A DNA stretch of 64,000 nt from Pilaira anomala (taxonomy: Eukaryota > Mucoromycota > Mucoromycetes > Mucorales > Mucoraceae): positions 62,001 to 126,000 of the forward strand of contig JAIXMQ010000054.1 of the NCBI GenBank assembly GCA_025716855.1, written 5' to 3'. Positions 26,400 to 37,218 of the stretch are shown here, piece by piece (within the stretch, counting starts at the first letter, position 1; each line of letters opens with the position of its first letter). A program made the translations under genes and the position numbers. The notes under the pieces were generated by a model, which was not told the DNA's origin, made no database searches, and saw only the letters and a list, made by a program, of their open reading frames with translations.

Positions 26400-27600
26400 A
26401 CAGATCATAAATCTTAAATATCACAAAGTGATTCATTGTCCAATAAATCTCAATAGGAATTACTATTTTTGTGCGGATGCTTGGGCTAATCAATTGCGTG
26501 TATTTGGTGCGGAAGATGTCCCGTCCAAACCTCTTAATGGTGAGGAGGCCGTCAGCAGGCAAAGGGAGTAGGTCAACTTGTAACTGTAAAAAAAAAAAGT
26601 CTGAAGCTTGGATTTTTCAAACAAGAATACAAAGATAGTGTATCAGCGCTATGTTCTTTGTCAAATGAAAATGGACTATGTAATGCTCTCAAAAAATAGT
26701 CCACGTGAAAATGAAAGTGTTTTCCAGTAGAGTTTCTTTCAGTAAAGATGAGAATAAAACGATGAAAGCTGTAGATACGACTTCTCAGCAAAACAACAAT
26801 GATGGTTCCATACCTCAAATGTCTGTAACTAAGGTCTTCAACTATACCAAATATAATTAAAAAAACTTAGGCTTTACAGTACGAGCAACAATGAAACAAA
26901 AAGAATTTTAAATTATTATTACAGGTTGAATTCTAAGCTTTTGAAACTGATATCTGTTATATTTAATGGCGCCATAATTCAGGATAATGGAATTGCTCTG
27001 TTGATTTTAGCTGCTAAGGTTTATTCAAGAAGTAACAATATTGATATCCAAGCTGAATCTACTGAATATTCTATGCCTGTCGAATCTGATTGTATCAGTT
27101 GTTCTGTACCTGCCAAATCAGATAGAAGCCCGGTGGTAAAGAAACTCATTATCAGAAGTACTTCCTTATAAATATATTGGTAGTATCATATATTGAAATC
27201 TCGATAAATACGAAGTACAGTGCTAGGAAATAATAACAACACTAACTATAAGTTTACCAAGGGAGAAAAAAATCGTATTCTAGCAAACTGTAATAATTCA
27301 ATTGCAGAAAAGATCAATGAGTCTTATCCGTAGGTAAAGAGGTAGATGAAAAGAAGAAAGAGTTAGTTGAAATTTGTACGTTTGAACATCCCGTTCACTC
27401 TACGATAATCGATCCAGATAATCCAATATGGCAGAATTTTTTTACTATAGAAGAATTGCATGATGTCAAATCATTCAATATTAAACCATTAAGACATATT
27501 TCAGAAGAATTACAAGCTTATTCAATAAATCTTTACGATAAAGAATGGGAAACTGGTCTTGATCTTAAAGTATTGTAGCAGTTTAAAAATGGCTTTTGTA
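26400..27600 (+). pseudogene. Decayed gene, possible tesmin/TSO1-like CXC protein
   Basis: Codon-like stretches occur in several frames broken by stops and frameshifts. Around 26505-26600 one frame reads RRPSAGKGSRSTCNCKKKK, resembling the start of a CXC (tesmin/LIN54) cysteine domain; after a frameshift FFKQEYKDSVSALCS follows (26610-26650), as would the later CXC half, but most cysteines are gone. Further relics are 26700-26860, 26926-27171, 27208-27330 and 27332-27577; the last reads 80-odd residues with 'STIIDPDNPIWQNFFT'. Whether all belong to one ancestral gene is unsure. It abuts the repeat block, in line with damage by rearrangement. The CXC call rests on the short cysteine motif only. 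Confidence 0.35.
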
Positions 27601-28149
27601 ATAATTTTGTGGCTGCTAATTAGGACTGCTTGAAAGAAGTTACAAGATAAATTTTTTTTTACTCTCCTCGTTATATAAAGACATAAAAAATTTTCACTGC
27701 ATTTCTTTTTTTTTTTTTCTTTATAACAATTATTTTATGGTAAGTCTATCTTTTATTTATATTCATAATCTTGTATATATTTCTGTAATGTTACTGCTTT
27801 GATGAGAACGTTCATGCACCACGCATAATCGTATTGATGAAAAACCTTACACCTAAATTCCTGAGCGCATTTACATTTTATATATACATTTTTTGAATCT
27901 TTTATTTTATTTCTCGAAATATCAAATATTAATTCTTTTTTTCTCTAATAGATGCTCAGCTGTCATATTTTAATTCATTTATAAATAAATAAAAGACTTT
28001 TTCTTTAAAAAAAAACTATTATATATATTAAATGTGTTTGTCAATAATTGGTTGCCTTTTGTAATAAAAGTGACGTGCTACTAAAATGGAAACATTTAAA
28101 AAAAAAGAATTTATCATAACTCTATCATGTGCTTCTTTTACTTTTTATA
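27601..28149. other. Intergenic region upstream of the UBX gene
   Basis: About 550 bp, AT-rich, with T-runs near 27655 and 27705. An ATG followed directly by GTAAGT at 27736 looks like an ATG-only exon, but no in-phase downstream exon gives a protein. Nothing else is seen. Confidence 0.4.
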
Positions 28150-29996
28150 ATGACTGAAAAACGAGATATTTGGTTTTCTGGCCCTCTAAACGATGCTGTT
28201 TCTTTAGTTAGCCAAAGAAATTGTATACTTCTAGTATACATTTACGGTACAATAAACACTAAATTTAGTTACAAGGCCAATTTTAATTTCTCTTTTTTTT
28301 TTTTTTTTTTTTTTATTATTGTTCAGATGACTCTGAAAAGACACAAACTTTGAATGCTACTTTAAACGAAGAACACGTAAAAAACATAACCGAAACAAGA
28401 GACACTTTCTTTATTTTACTTAGAACTATACTACTGTAGGTTATTGCAACTATAAAAGAAAACACCGTTGCTCTTTCTATGGAAAAGAACTCTGAAAACG
28501 CTGCTTTATTTGGCCAATTCTGTAAGCTATTCAAACAACATACACGGTTTACATACTAATTTTTAGAGTAATGATAGATCCTATTCAAGCGGTACCTATT
28601 GTTTATTTTATTAAGCAAGGTACAATAAAAGATTTCGGTATAGAAACTACCACAAGCGAAGAAATAGTTGAAAAAATAGTCCAGCTTAATGAATTCGTCA
28701 CACCACAACCATCACCTGTTAATAACCAGTTACCTGAACAGCCCACCCAATCTCATGTAGCAGATACGCCCTCTATTTCTGTAGATACAGCTCCTACCAT
28801 TCCTCCCGTAAATACCACTCCTTCTATTCCACCCGTACCTTCTTTTTCTTCAGATACGCAAGAGGCAAAAGCTAAAAAAGAAAAGTTACAAAAACAATTA
28901 GAAAAATCACGTAAAGAACGCGCCGAACGAGACAAGCAAGATGCTAAAGAGAGAGAAATCAAACGTCGTCAAGAAGCAAAATTATTACAAGAAGCAAAGC
29001 AAGACAGAGTAGATAAAGAGAACAAAAAATACTTTGATCAAATTAAAAAAGAACGCTTGGAAGACGAAGCACATCGAAAGAAAGTACGCGACCAAATTGC
29101 CAAAGATCGTGCCGAAAAGATTGCTCAAAGAAATGCTGAAAAGCAAAGATCATCTCCTGAAATCAATGTGACGCCTTCTAATATTGATCATGCCAATACT
29201 ATCAATCTTAACCATGACTATAGTAATTTGAATATACGTCAATTAGATGGTACCAATCTTCGTAACAAATTTGAAGGTAATTGAATTAGGCTTTGGTTTA
29301 TACATTATATTAATTCTTTTTTTTTTCTCTTTGTAGCTTCTGATACATTATCTACTGTAAGAGAATGGATTAATCAGGTAAGCCATATATATATATATAT
29401 ATACTTACAAAATAGACAAGTAAATCAATATACATGTATAATATAGAATCGTACAGATGATAAAAGAAAACCATTCAAATTATCTTCTCAATTTCCTACC
29501 CGATTATTTACAGAACAAGACGATGTCATTACTTTGACAAACTTGAATCTTTGTCCTAGTGCAACAATCATTATGAAGCCATTAAAAGCGTCTCGTACTA
29601 CTAATAATCAAGTCGGCATGATTTCCTATACATTTAATACCATTTATGGTTTCTTCTTTGCATTAATTAAATTGATAACAGGAATCTTTGCTACTTTATT
29701 TCCAACAAATCAACAGCAAATTCAACCACAACAACAACGGCAGCAACAACAACAACAACCTTTGTTTCGTAACCTGAAAGGTGGTCAAAGATTAGGTGGT
29801 GAATCTTCTTCTACACCTGTTGTAGAGCCAACAATTAAAAAGTAAAAATAAAGTATACTCATTAAGTTTATTTATTAATCAAATTAAAATATATAGACGT
29901 AATCCTTATGCTACACGTGTAAATACATTTGAAGAAGAAGACGACGAAGATGAAAAAAGATCTACTTATAATGGCAATTCTGTTAATCACGAGTAA
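28150..29996 (+). CDS. UBX-domain membrane protein (UBXN4/erasin-like)
   Basis: Seven exons (28150-28246, 28327-28376, 28440-28521, 28569-29276, 29337-29377, 29447-29841, 29897-29996) give 490 residues. The N-terminal ~110 residues (IWFSGPLNDAVSLVSQRN to VPIVYFIKQG) form the UAS/thioredoxin-like domain of UBXN4. Then come a Pro-rich linker, a long charged coiled coil (about 195-275, Lys/Glu/Arg-rich), a UBX fold (RQLDGTNLRNKFEASDTL to LNLCPSATIIM) and a hydrophobic segment (TIYGFFFALIKLITGIFATLF). UBXN4 sits in the ER membrane and recruits Cdc48/p97 for ER-associated degradation; this role is inferred. Intron 3 needs the second of two overlapping AGs (TTTTAGAG), since the first would create a stop. 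Confidence 0.82.
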
Positions 29997-30016
29997 ATAA
30001 TAGCAATAAAAATATA

Positions 30017-31102
30017 TTATTTTCTTTTCTTTTCAAGAGATGTAGTATTATGATCAATACGTGTTTCTCGATAGTAAGAATAAAATGAGATAGCTGCTGC
30101 AGGTCCAATAATAGGGGTTGCAATAAAGACTAGAAGTCCTGCAATGATGCCACTATTAAACATAGCCCAAAGAGCAAATGAGATAGATAACGAGATATAT
30201 TCTACTAATGCTGTACGTGCACATAATAACTGTCCTAGTTCTTGAAACGTTAAACCAACAGGAAGATTACTAGGCGCATTCAACAGTAAAAGAATTGAAT
30301 CCCAAATATGAATGCCTTGATGTACTGTAGCTACATAAGTTATCCCATAAATCACCATATTCAACAAGCCCAAGAACAGAAAACTTCTCTCTAACGCATC
30401 TTTGCCTTCAACTAGTGTCAGTCTCGTTTTCATCTCTGCATCTTCAATTGTATCTGTAACTGATCCCATCTTCTTAAATCCCTTTTCCATCATCCCAAAT
30501 AACGGCACGATAAGAACTGGAAGTACTTGCCATATACATAACAAATCTTGTTCTATCGATGAATTTTTTGTGACCAAAGGCGATGAAATAATAGCAGAAG
30601 GTATACCATATCCTACAACTAAACCGGCTAAAATCCCATACACACGAGGCATACTAACAAAAAAATCATCTGCTTTGAACACTTTATTCTCAACAGAATA
30701 GAGATATAAAGGAATCCAAATAGCTGGAAATACTACCGAGATACCCACCAAATTAGCCAATAGTCCCAACAAAGGGAATCCAACTAGTAGTGTTGATCTT
30801 TTAAGCTCTTTACGTGACCCTTCAAACGCCATAATCGCAAACGACGTACCGAACGCGGCCATTAAAAGTTGTGTTAAAGGTAATCCAACAATATCGTGTA
30901 GAGCTTGCTGATTAAAATGAACATAAAAACAAAGGACCCGATCGAGCATACTTGAGATGCCAGTATAAACCACACGAAGTTTATCTGAATGAAAGCAACG
31001 ATCAATAATTTTAGGTGCCCATTTACTTGTCGATTGAAGAATATTATAAGCTGTCAAACTTGAAACTATTCCTCCTATTATAAGCGATGTAACAGCCTTC
31101 AT
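30017..31102 (-). CDS. Multi-pass membrane protein, unknown function (paralogue 1)
   Basis: One exon, 361 residues from ATG 31102; an in-frame ATG at 31249 would add 49 residues but sits in promoter-like sequence, and the start after the A-run better matches the paralogue next door. Several hydrophobic helices are visible (residues about 5-20, 90-115, 125-165, 180-215, 230-250, 275-300, 325-350). Characteristic pieces: MAFEGSRK, FPAIWIPLYLYS and, at the end, TPIIGPAAAISFYSYYRE. It is homologous to the divergent gene at 31330 over the whole length. The layout of helices and the final GPxAxxxxxxxRE box recall uncharacterised membrane proteins found in fungal secondary-metabolite clusters, from memory only. 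No catalytic motif was found. Confidence 0.7.
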   Translation of the reverse strand: MKAVTSLIIGGIVSSLTAYNILQSTSKWAPKIIDRCFHSDKLRVVYTGISSMLDRVLCFYVHFNQQALHDIVGLPLTQLLMAAFGTSFAIMAFEGSRKELKRSTLLVGFPLLGLLANLVGISVVFPAIWIPLYLYSVENKVFKADDFFVSMPRVYGILAGLVVGYGIPSAIISSPLVTKNSSIEQDLLCIWQVLPVLIVPLFGMMEKGFKKMGSVTDTIEDAEMKTRLTLVEGKDALERSFLFLGLLNMVIYGITYVATVHQGIHIWDSILLLLNAPSNLPVGLTFQELGQLLCARTALVEYISLSISFALWAMFNSGIIAGLLVFIATPIIGPAAAISFYSYYRETRIDHNTTSLEKKRK

Positions 31103-31329
31103 TTTTTTTTGTTTTTTTTTAGAAAAAGAACTTATGCTATATGGAGAAGAATACGGGAATTTTTTTAATATCCAAAATACAAAAATAACGCATGGAAAAT
31201 ACATACAAACAACAAATGGTTTTTCCGAACACCGACCGAAAAAAGGCATAAACAGTTATGAAGGTAATCATGTATATAAAGAGAAAGACAATCCTTTAAA
31301 TTTTCTTAACTTCTCTTTCGAATAAAATT
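31103..31329. promoter_or_regulatory. Shared 227-bp promoter between head-to-head paralogues
   Basis: Only 227 bp separate the two starts. A TATA-like tatataaa at about 31274-31281 lies about 50 bp before the plus-strand gene. Co-regulation of the pair is inferred from spacing. Confidence 0.4.
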
Positions 31330-32376
31330 ATGGCAGTTAAAAAGAACTCCATTCTGTTTTATTTAGTCATAGCTCCACTAGGTTATCTGCTATTAAAGCA
31401 TCTTCATCATGTGTTACTTCCCTTCAACTTGAAACATAGAGCAGAGTGCAGTAATCCAAATCAATTATTCGAGACTTATTCTGCGCCTGGATTTCATCAA
31501 AAGCTTGATCTTATTGTATGTGTATTAGTTAGATTTTGCAGTCAAGCAGTGAATGATCCCATGTGTTTCCCTTTAACCGCTACTTTAGTTGGTTTAGCCA
31601 CTACTGCTTATACTGTCATGTCCGTTGAAAGGGCCAGACTCTCCAACAATAAATTACTTTCTCCTATTATGATATTCTTTGGTAATATTATCGGTACTGG
31701 CGTAATTGCACCTATGGCCTGGTTGCCTATCTATGGTTGGTCTTTACGTAAACATTTATCAAAACAATTCAGGAACGATATCCAACATAAACAAATTCGT
31801 GCCAAGATAGGACTTGATTGTAGCAAGATTATTCCTGTTGAACCAAGTCAAGTATTTGGAATTGCAATCGCTACACTGTTCGGTCAATTTTTGCCTGTTG
31901 CCATTCTAGTATCTTCAGGCCCATCTTTATCGCAACGCAATATACTCGCTTTGTTCCAATATTTTCCAATTGCTTATGGCCTGTTTGAATCTATCGTGCC
32001 TTATTTCGCACAAGAATTAAACTGTAAAACAAGAAAAGGATCTACTGACAGTATTCGACTGTTATATGTATCTGTTGCTAGTGTCAATACCTTTTTATCT
32101 TTTTGGGTCTGGATAAAGTGGTTGCATACTAGTCCCGCACCTGATTTACTCGTGAAACAATGGATAGATTTATTTTTTTCCTTTGGTTCTACTAAAGAAA
32201 ATCCCGTTGCATATATGTTGATATGGGATAATATTGCATTGTTTACCACTTTTACTTATTGGGCTTGGCTGGAAGATGGTAAACAAGGTGTAAAATCTAT
32301 TGTGAAGAATTCTATGCTTTTTGGCCCTGGAGCTGGTCTAGCCTTATTTGCTATGAAAAGAGAAGCGCGTATTTAA
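31330..32376 (+). CDS. Multi-pass membrane protein, unknown function (paralogue 2)
   Basis: One exon, 348 residues. The N-terminal hydrophobic helix (LFYLVIAPLGYLLL) could be a signal anchor; further helices occur near residues 85-105, 110-140, 175-200, 235-255 and 290-315. Shared with paralogue 1: an Ala/Thr-rich helix ending in an acidic-basic pair (VMSVERAR against IMAFEGSRK), a Pro-Trp segment (APMAWLPIYGWS against FPAIWIPLYLYS) and a C-terminal box (FGPGAGLALFAMKRE against IIGPAAAISFYSYYRE). Start ATG follows an A/T-rich leader directly. Neither gene has an intron, unlike nearly all neighbours, so the pair may derive from a retrocopy or from intron loss before duplication. Function unknown. 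Confidence 0.7.
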   Translation: MAVKKNSILFYLVIAPLGYLLLKHLHHVLLPFNLKHRAECSNPNQLFETYSAPGFHQKLDLIVCVLVRFCSQAVNDPMCFPLTATLVGLATTAYTVMSVERARLSNNKLLSPIMIFFGNIIGTGVIAPMAWLPIYGWSLRKHLSKQFRNDIQHKQIRAKIGLDCSKIIPVEPSQVFGIAIATLFGQFLPVAILVSSGPSLSQRNILALFQYFPIAYGLFESIVPYFAQELNCKTRKGSTDSIRLLYVSVASVNTFLSFWVWIKWLHTSPAPDLLVKQWIDLFFSFGSTKENPVAYMLIWDNIALFTTFTYWAWLEDGKQGVKSIVKNSMLFGPGAGLALFAMKREARI

Positions 32377-32577
32377 AGAGGAGAATTACCTTCTTTTTTT
32401 TTCCCGTTGAAATAAATGAAAATTCTCCATTTAGGTGCTACCAAAAAGCTCCATTTTAACTTTATTCTTACGTAAACAAGAAGTGACGCATAATATAAAA
32501 AAACAATTCCATTTTTCCCGTTTCCCCTTTTTCTCTTCTTCTTTAAACTTTTCTCTTTATTAAAAAAATAAAATAAA

Positions 32578-33794
32578 ATGCCTGTAACCAAATTAACTAT
32601 TGCCCCTGGTATTGATCAATATACTTTGATCAACCCAAACAAAACTTTGGCCGTCATGATTTTAAATTATGGTGGTACTATCACTCATATCCTTACTCCT
32701 GATAAGACTGGTGCTGTTCGTGATGTTTGTCTTGGGTTTGATAACTTTGAATCTTACAAGCAAGCAAATAACCCATACTTTGGTGCCGTCATCGGTAGAT
32801 ACGCTAACCGGTAAGAACCTATACTTTTTATTTTATTTATATCTTTACTGACGCGTAAAAAACTTGAAACAGTCTCGGCCAAGGTAAATTCACTGTAGAT
32901 GGAAAAGACTATAACGTTGCCATCAACAATGGTCCTAACGGTCTTCACGGTGGTCTTGAAGGTTTTGATAAGAAAATTTGGTCCGTCACTGTTCTTTCTG
33001 AAAACCCTGCTTCTATTCGTCTTGAACTTGTCTCTCCTGATGGCGACCAAAACTATCCTGGTACTTTAACAACTCAACTCACTTACACCGTAAACGACAA
33101 GGATGAATTGTCTCTTGAATACAAGGCAACAACTGACAAGGATACTATCATTAACTTGACAAACCATTGTTATTTTAATTTATCTGGTTTAGAATTAAAC
33201 CCCAATGTATTGGATCACCGCGTTACCATGACAGATGAGGTAAAGGCTGTTTTGGAATGTGATGATAATTGTTTACCTACCGGAAAGGTACTCAGCTGGT
33301 CTGAAGCACCTTGGATGAATTTCTCTGTAAGTAAAGAAGAAAAAAAAGTGATGTGTAACACCGTATTAATTTAAATAATATATTTGTAGGGAGAGAATGC
33401 TGGTAAAGCTATTGGTGCTCGCCTTGAAAACCTTCAAAATACTAAAGGATACGATCATCCTTATGTGATTCATAACGAATACAAGACAGACACAGCTGAT
33501 CTTCCTCTTCGTCATGCTGTTACTGTTTACTCTCCTGATACCGGTATTGAATTAGATTTCTCTACAACCGAACCTGCTTTCCAATTTTATACTGGTGGTT
33601 GGATTAATGATCAATTGGTAGCTAAAAAGGCCCAAGGTGAAGTAAAGTTAGGTAGTGGTGCTGGTTTCTGTCTTGAAGCTTCTCGTAACCCTGATGCTCC
33701 TAATAAGCCTGACTGGCGTAGTTCTGTTTTACTTCAAAAGGAAGGTGTATATACTCAAAAGACTGTTTACGCTTTCCATGCTCGTTTGGATTAA
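32578..33794 (+). CDS. galM: Aldose 1-epimerase (galactose mutarotase)
   Basis: Three exons (32578-32810, 32873-33326, 33390-33794) give 363 residues, normal for the family. It interconverts alpha and beta anomers of galactose and glucose, feeding the Leloir pathway, probably in the cytosol. Family motifs: NYGGTITHILTPD, FGAVIGRYANR, NGPNGLHGG (substrate His), LTNHCYFNLSG (catalytic His in NHxYFNL), the DDNCLPTG turn and a final FCLEASRNPDAPN with the catalytic Glu and QxxPD-like end. All key residues appear present. No GalK or UDP-glucose epimerase gene lies in the window. Confidence 0.95.
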
Positions 33795-33827
33795 ATATAA
33801 TAATAAAAATGCTTTCTTTATTTTTTT

Positions 33828-34963
33828 CTAAAAAAATTCATATCTAAGAAATGGCCCTAGAAATAATCTGCCTGTGAGAGTCATGAAAGTTAATTGAAGA
33901 AGGATACAAATAACTCTTATTTTTCCTTCTGGTTCTTGCTTTAAAGCCCCTTGACGTAACTTGACTTCTATCATCACTGCTACTCCTTGAAGTGTAAAGA
34001 AAAGAAAGTTTTCTAAAGTTATCTTTCTACATACACTCATAATAATCACTTCGTGAAAGGCTCCACTGACTATGAATGCTAATAACCCACGGCCTGGTGC
34101 ACTGGTCCAAAATGATCTTGTACGTCTATGTGTAACAATTACATCATTGTCTTTTGCCTTTTCTGCCTTTTTGAATACTTGTGTATGTAAAAGGTTACGG
34201 ACTATTTTATTCCATCTTCGGCTATACATGGAATTTATTTTAATACAGACACACATTTATAATACTAGCTATTTCTCCTTTTTCTTTAAACTAATTACCT
34301 CCAAAAATCTCTTGGACTTGATGCAAGAATAGGTGAATTAAAAAGATCAATCATATCCCACCCAAACAACGTTTGCTCAGCTCCCATCACTACATCAATC
34401 GCACCTAACAGACAATACGCCTTTATTCCAAATAACAATGTATAAATCAAACTCATAGGATGAAGCCAACTATAAGCCAAAACATCCTCATTATGAGCCG
34501 GTAAAAGGGGGTCCGTAACCACATGCATAAACACCAGCTTAAAAATACCAAGTGCCACCTTAGATATTCCCTTATACCTTACTTTGCGACTATCTATCTG
34601 TAATGAATTTTGGTTCACCGTAATTTGAATTAAAGCAGTTATCCATTTCTTAAATGTAAGTTCTTCTGTTGGCATTGAAGCTGTATAACAGAGTACAAGC
34701 CATGGCGCTGCTGCAAATAAAATGTTAATAGGCGGGTAACTAGATATAAATATAAGCGGTAAAATTGCTTGTATAATAGCCATGCCAATTCGCAATTGTG
34801 TTGGTGAAATGACCTTATTGAAATGTCGTTCATGGCAAAGTAAATAAAAGTCTATACTTAATATTACAGCATAAAATAATATGAGTGCCAAAGCTGGTAC
34901 AGTAATAGCTTCTGGTAAAGATATATCTACAAATGGTGGCCTCGTGTGGTCAACGTAATACAT
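33828..34963 (-). CDS. Wax-synthase-type membrane O-acyltransferase (paralogue 1)
   Basis: Two exons (34963-34299, 34221-33828) give 352 residues. The start MYYVDHTRPPFVDISLPEA lines up with the paralogue's MDYTKSPFLDINLPQP; an upstream in-frame ATG (35074) would add 37 residues and is less likely. The wax synthase domain (MBOAT-like, PF13813 type) shows the signature SPRDFWSRRWNK and, 40 residues on, SGAFHE with the catalytic-type His, followed by LENFLFFTLQG. About seven hydrophobic helices are visible. These enzymes transfer acyl groups from acyl-CoA to alcohols or terpenoid hydroxyls at the ER; the substrate is unknown. The single intron splits the W|RRWN site and is shared with the paralogue. 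Confidence 0.82.
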
Positions 34964-35074
34964 AAATGGAGTTGTTGTAGTAGCAGAAAGAGAGAGATGA
35001 AATGAAATTCGCTCCTTAAAAAAATGTGCTGAATTTATAGATACATATGAGTGTGCATTTAACGTAGATGCCAA

Positions 35075-35696
35075 TATAAACCAAACTAAGCGTATCGCAT
35101 AATTGATAAGAACTTATTGTAAAGTAAAACACTCTTTTTTTTTTCATTGAAATTAAACTTAATAATGTGTTACAAACAGTACCGGATAAAATGGTAGCCT
35201 CAATAGCATTTTCGGTAAAAATTAAAAGTTGCTTTTGTTATCTGTTGTTTATATTAACAAGACACCGTAATATATGCTAACAAAATATTTAAACAAGATA
35301 TATTTTACTGATATTATGTGCTTCCTGCAGAACGCATAGTTTTTTAGACACAACTAATTACCTAGTAGAAGATATAAAAATAAATACCATTTTTATGTGA
35401 ATGCTGATCAATTTGGCACGTTGTTTTCTGTATAATAAAACGACTCATTCAAGTACGAATTCACATGTTAAAAAAAGCACAGGCTGACTTCTTACCTTTT
35501 TATCGAATCATGCCAGAAAACTTTAACCATGTGTCACCAGCGACATATAAATATCCAGCGCTTTGGTAATCTAAAACGTCATTTTAAGGTAAACAAACAT
35601 GGTCTTCTTTTTGTTGTTATTGTTGAATCTCCGTATATTCTATGGTATATAAGGAAGTCGCAAATTCCTTCAATTCTTCATAAACAAATAAATGAA
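35075..35696. promoter_or_regulatory. Divergent region between the wax-synthase paralogues
   Basis: The two starts are 733 bp apart. A TATA-like tatataag at about 35646 lies 50 bp before the plus-strand ATG at 35697. The open frame from 35529 includes untranslated leader in my view, since homology to the paralogue begins at 35697. Confidence 0.4.
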
Positions 35697-36946
35697 ATGG
35701 ATTATACTAAATCACCTTTTCTGGACATTAACTTACCGCAGCCATTATACGTTTTGCCTGTTGTAACATTAACAATCATAAATGCCTTACTGTTGTTATT
35801 TAATTACGTTATCTACAGTAATCAAAAATTATTTTCTCCAGCCATATCGCCAACACAACTTCGACTAATAACATGCTCAATTCACATATTGCTTCCTATG
35901 CTTGTCATATCAGATCATCCTCCTTCAAACGGTTTATTTACCATTGCTCCATGGTTACTAGCTGTATATAGCGCAACATTTCCTATGACTGAGACCACTC
36001 GGTTCATTGACTGGTTTAATGCTTTACTCAACACGGTAATCGAGCCTAGACTCACGTTGGATAAAAAAAACAAGTCTACAACATACATCAGATTCGCTGG
36101 ACTAGCTAAAGCTTTGCTAGGTATTTTAAAATTCGTATTCCTTTTTCTTATTGTCAATCCATTGTTACCTCCCGTGGCACGTAACACGATCGAGTTTCCT
36201 TGGTTTAGTTGGAAAAGTATCATGTTTATTTTATTATTTGGCTTCAAGCACTATTGTCTACTTGGTATTTTAGATATTACTTTTGGTGTCATTCAAATGG
36301 TATTAGGAAAATATACTATTGATTCCATGCATGAACCGTATCTTTCAAGCAGGTAGTAATATGAAATAAATTTTTAAATCCATATTTTGTATGTTAACAT
36401 GTGCCGTTTTTAGTCCTAGAAACTTTTGGGGGTAAACATCTTTATTAAAGTACTTAGTATATGAGAAAATTTTAACACTGACATTTGTGATTTTATTGTT
36501 GTAGTCGAAGATGGAACTTATTCGTAAGTCACTTTTTACACACTCAAGTATTTGCAAGCAGTACGACATCTAAACCAGCCATATCAAACGAAAAGAAATT
36601 GAAAAAACAAAAGAAGCCAGTCTGGACAAAGACTAGAGAAGTGAGAGGATTTATGTCCTTTTTCGCTAGTGGTGTGTTTCATGAAATGATGGTCATGAGT
36701 ATCCACCGTAAAATCACGCTTGAAAATTTCATTTTTTTTCTCATTCATGGACTCGCTGCTTATTTGGAAGTCAAATTTCGTAACGCTTATAACCTAAAAC
36801 AAGAGCCTACCGGGATTGTCAGATTCTTTTGTGTAATTTCAAATATTTACTTTTTCTGCTTTACTGGAAGGTTATTCGTAGCTCCTTACCTCAGAGATTC
36901 TTTCTTTGATTTTAACGCTAGTTCAATCTATAATAGAATCAAATAA
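35697..36946 (+). CDS. Wax-synthase-type membrane O-acyltransferase (paralogue 2)
   Basis: Three exons (35697-36352, 36414-36431, 36505-36946) give 371 residues. The middle exon has only 18 nt and codes the SPRNFWG core of the active-site region; without it the conserved FWGRRWN motif cannot be made and the frame is lost. Other features match paralogue 1: SPTQLRL, SDHPPSNGLF, WKSIMFILLFGFKHYCLLG, SGVFHEMMVMS with the catalytic-type His, LENFIFFLIHG, and CFTGRLFVAPYLRD near the end. A C-terminal tail of about 15 residues and a basic loop (KKLKKQKK) are extra. Predicted ER membrane acyltransferase, substrate unknown. Confidence 0.82.
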
Positions 36947-36967
36947 AAATTATATCTGTGTTTAAAC

Positions 36968-37145
36968 GGTCGTCGCCCACCCATTTTTTCCCTTCAAATT
37001 AGCCTTTTCAAACTATCATTGAGTATTATAGTAGCAAATCCCTTACGCTATGCTACATTAATTAGTTTTTTTTAGGGGAAAGAAAGTTTGAGTCATTCAA
37101 ATCATCCAAAAAAAGGGAAAAGTGTATTTTTAGGCAAACATCTTT
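36968..37145. repeat. Solo end of the 15-26 kb palindromic element
   Basis: About 175 bp that match the left end of copy A in order: 'cccacccattttttcc', 'cttttcaaactatcattg.gtatta', 'gtagcaaatcccttacgctatgctac', 'ttaattagtttttttt', 'gagtcattcaaatcatccaaaaaa' and 'gtgtatttttaggca'. It lies between two genes 10 kb from the cluster, so the sequence is dispersed, not only local. No second end is seen nearby. Confidence 0.6.
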
Positions 37146-37218
37146 ACACTCATTGAGAATAGATCAAAAACAACTAATTTATCATTATTCAAAAAAAAAA
37201 AAAAAAAGTTTATTATAT

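Noticed and set aside
27736..27965. ATG followed by GTAAGT, like the cofilin ATG-only exon
   Set aside because: The only good downstream acceptor (before 27951) gives a ten-codon peptide; no in-phase gene follows.
35529..35696. 56-residue N-terminal extension of wax-synthase paralogue 2
   Set aside because: The TATA-like element lies inside it and homology to the paralogue starts at 35697.
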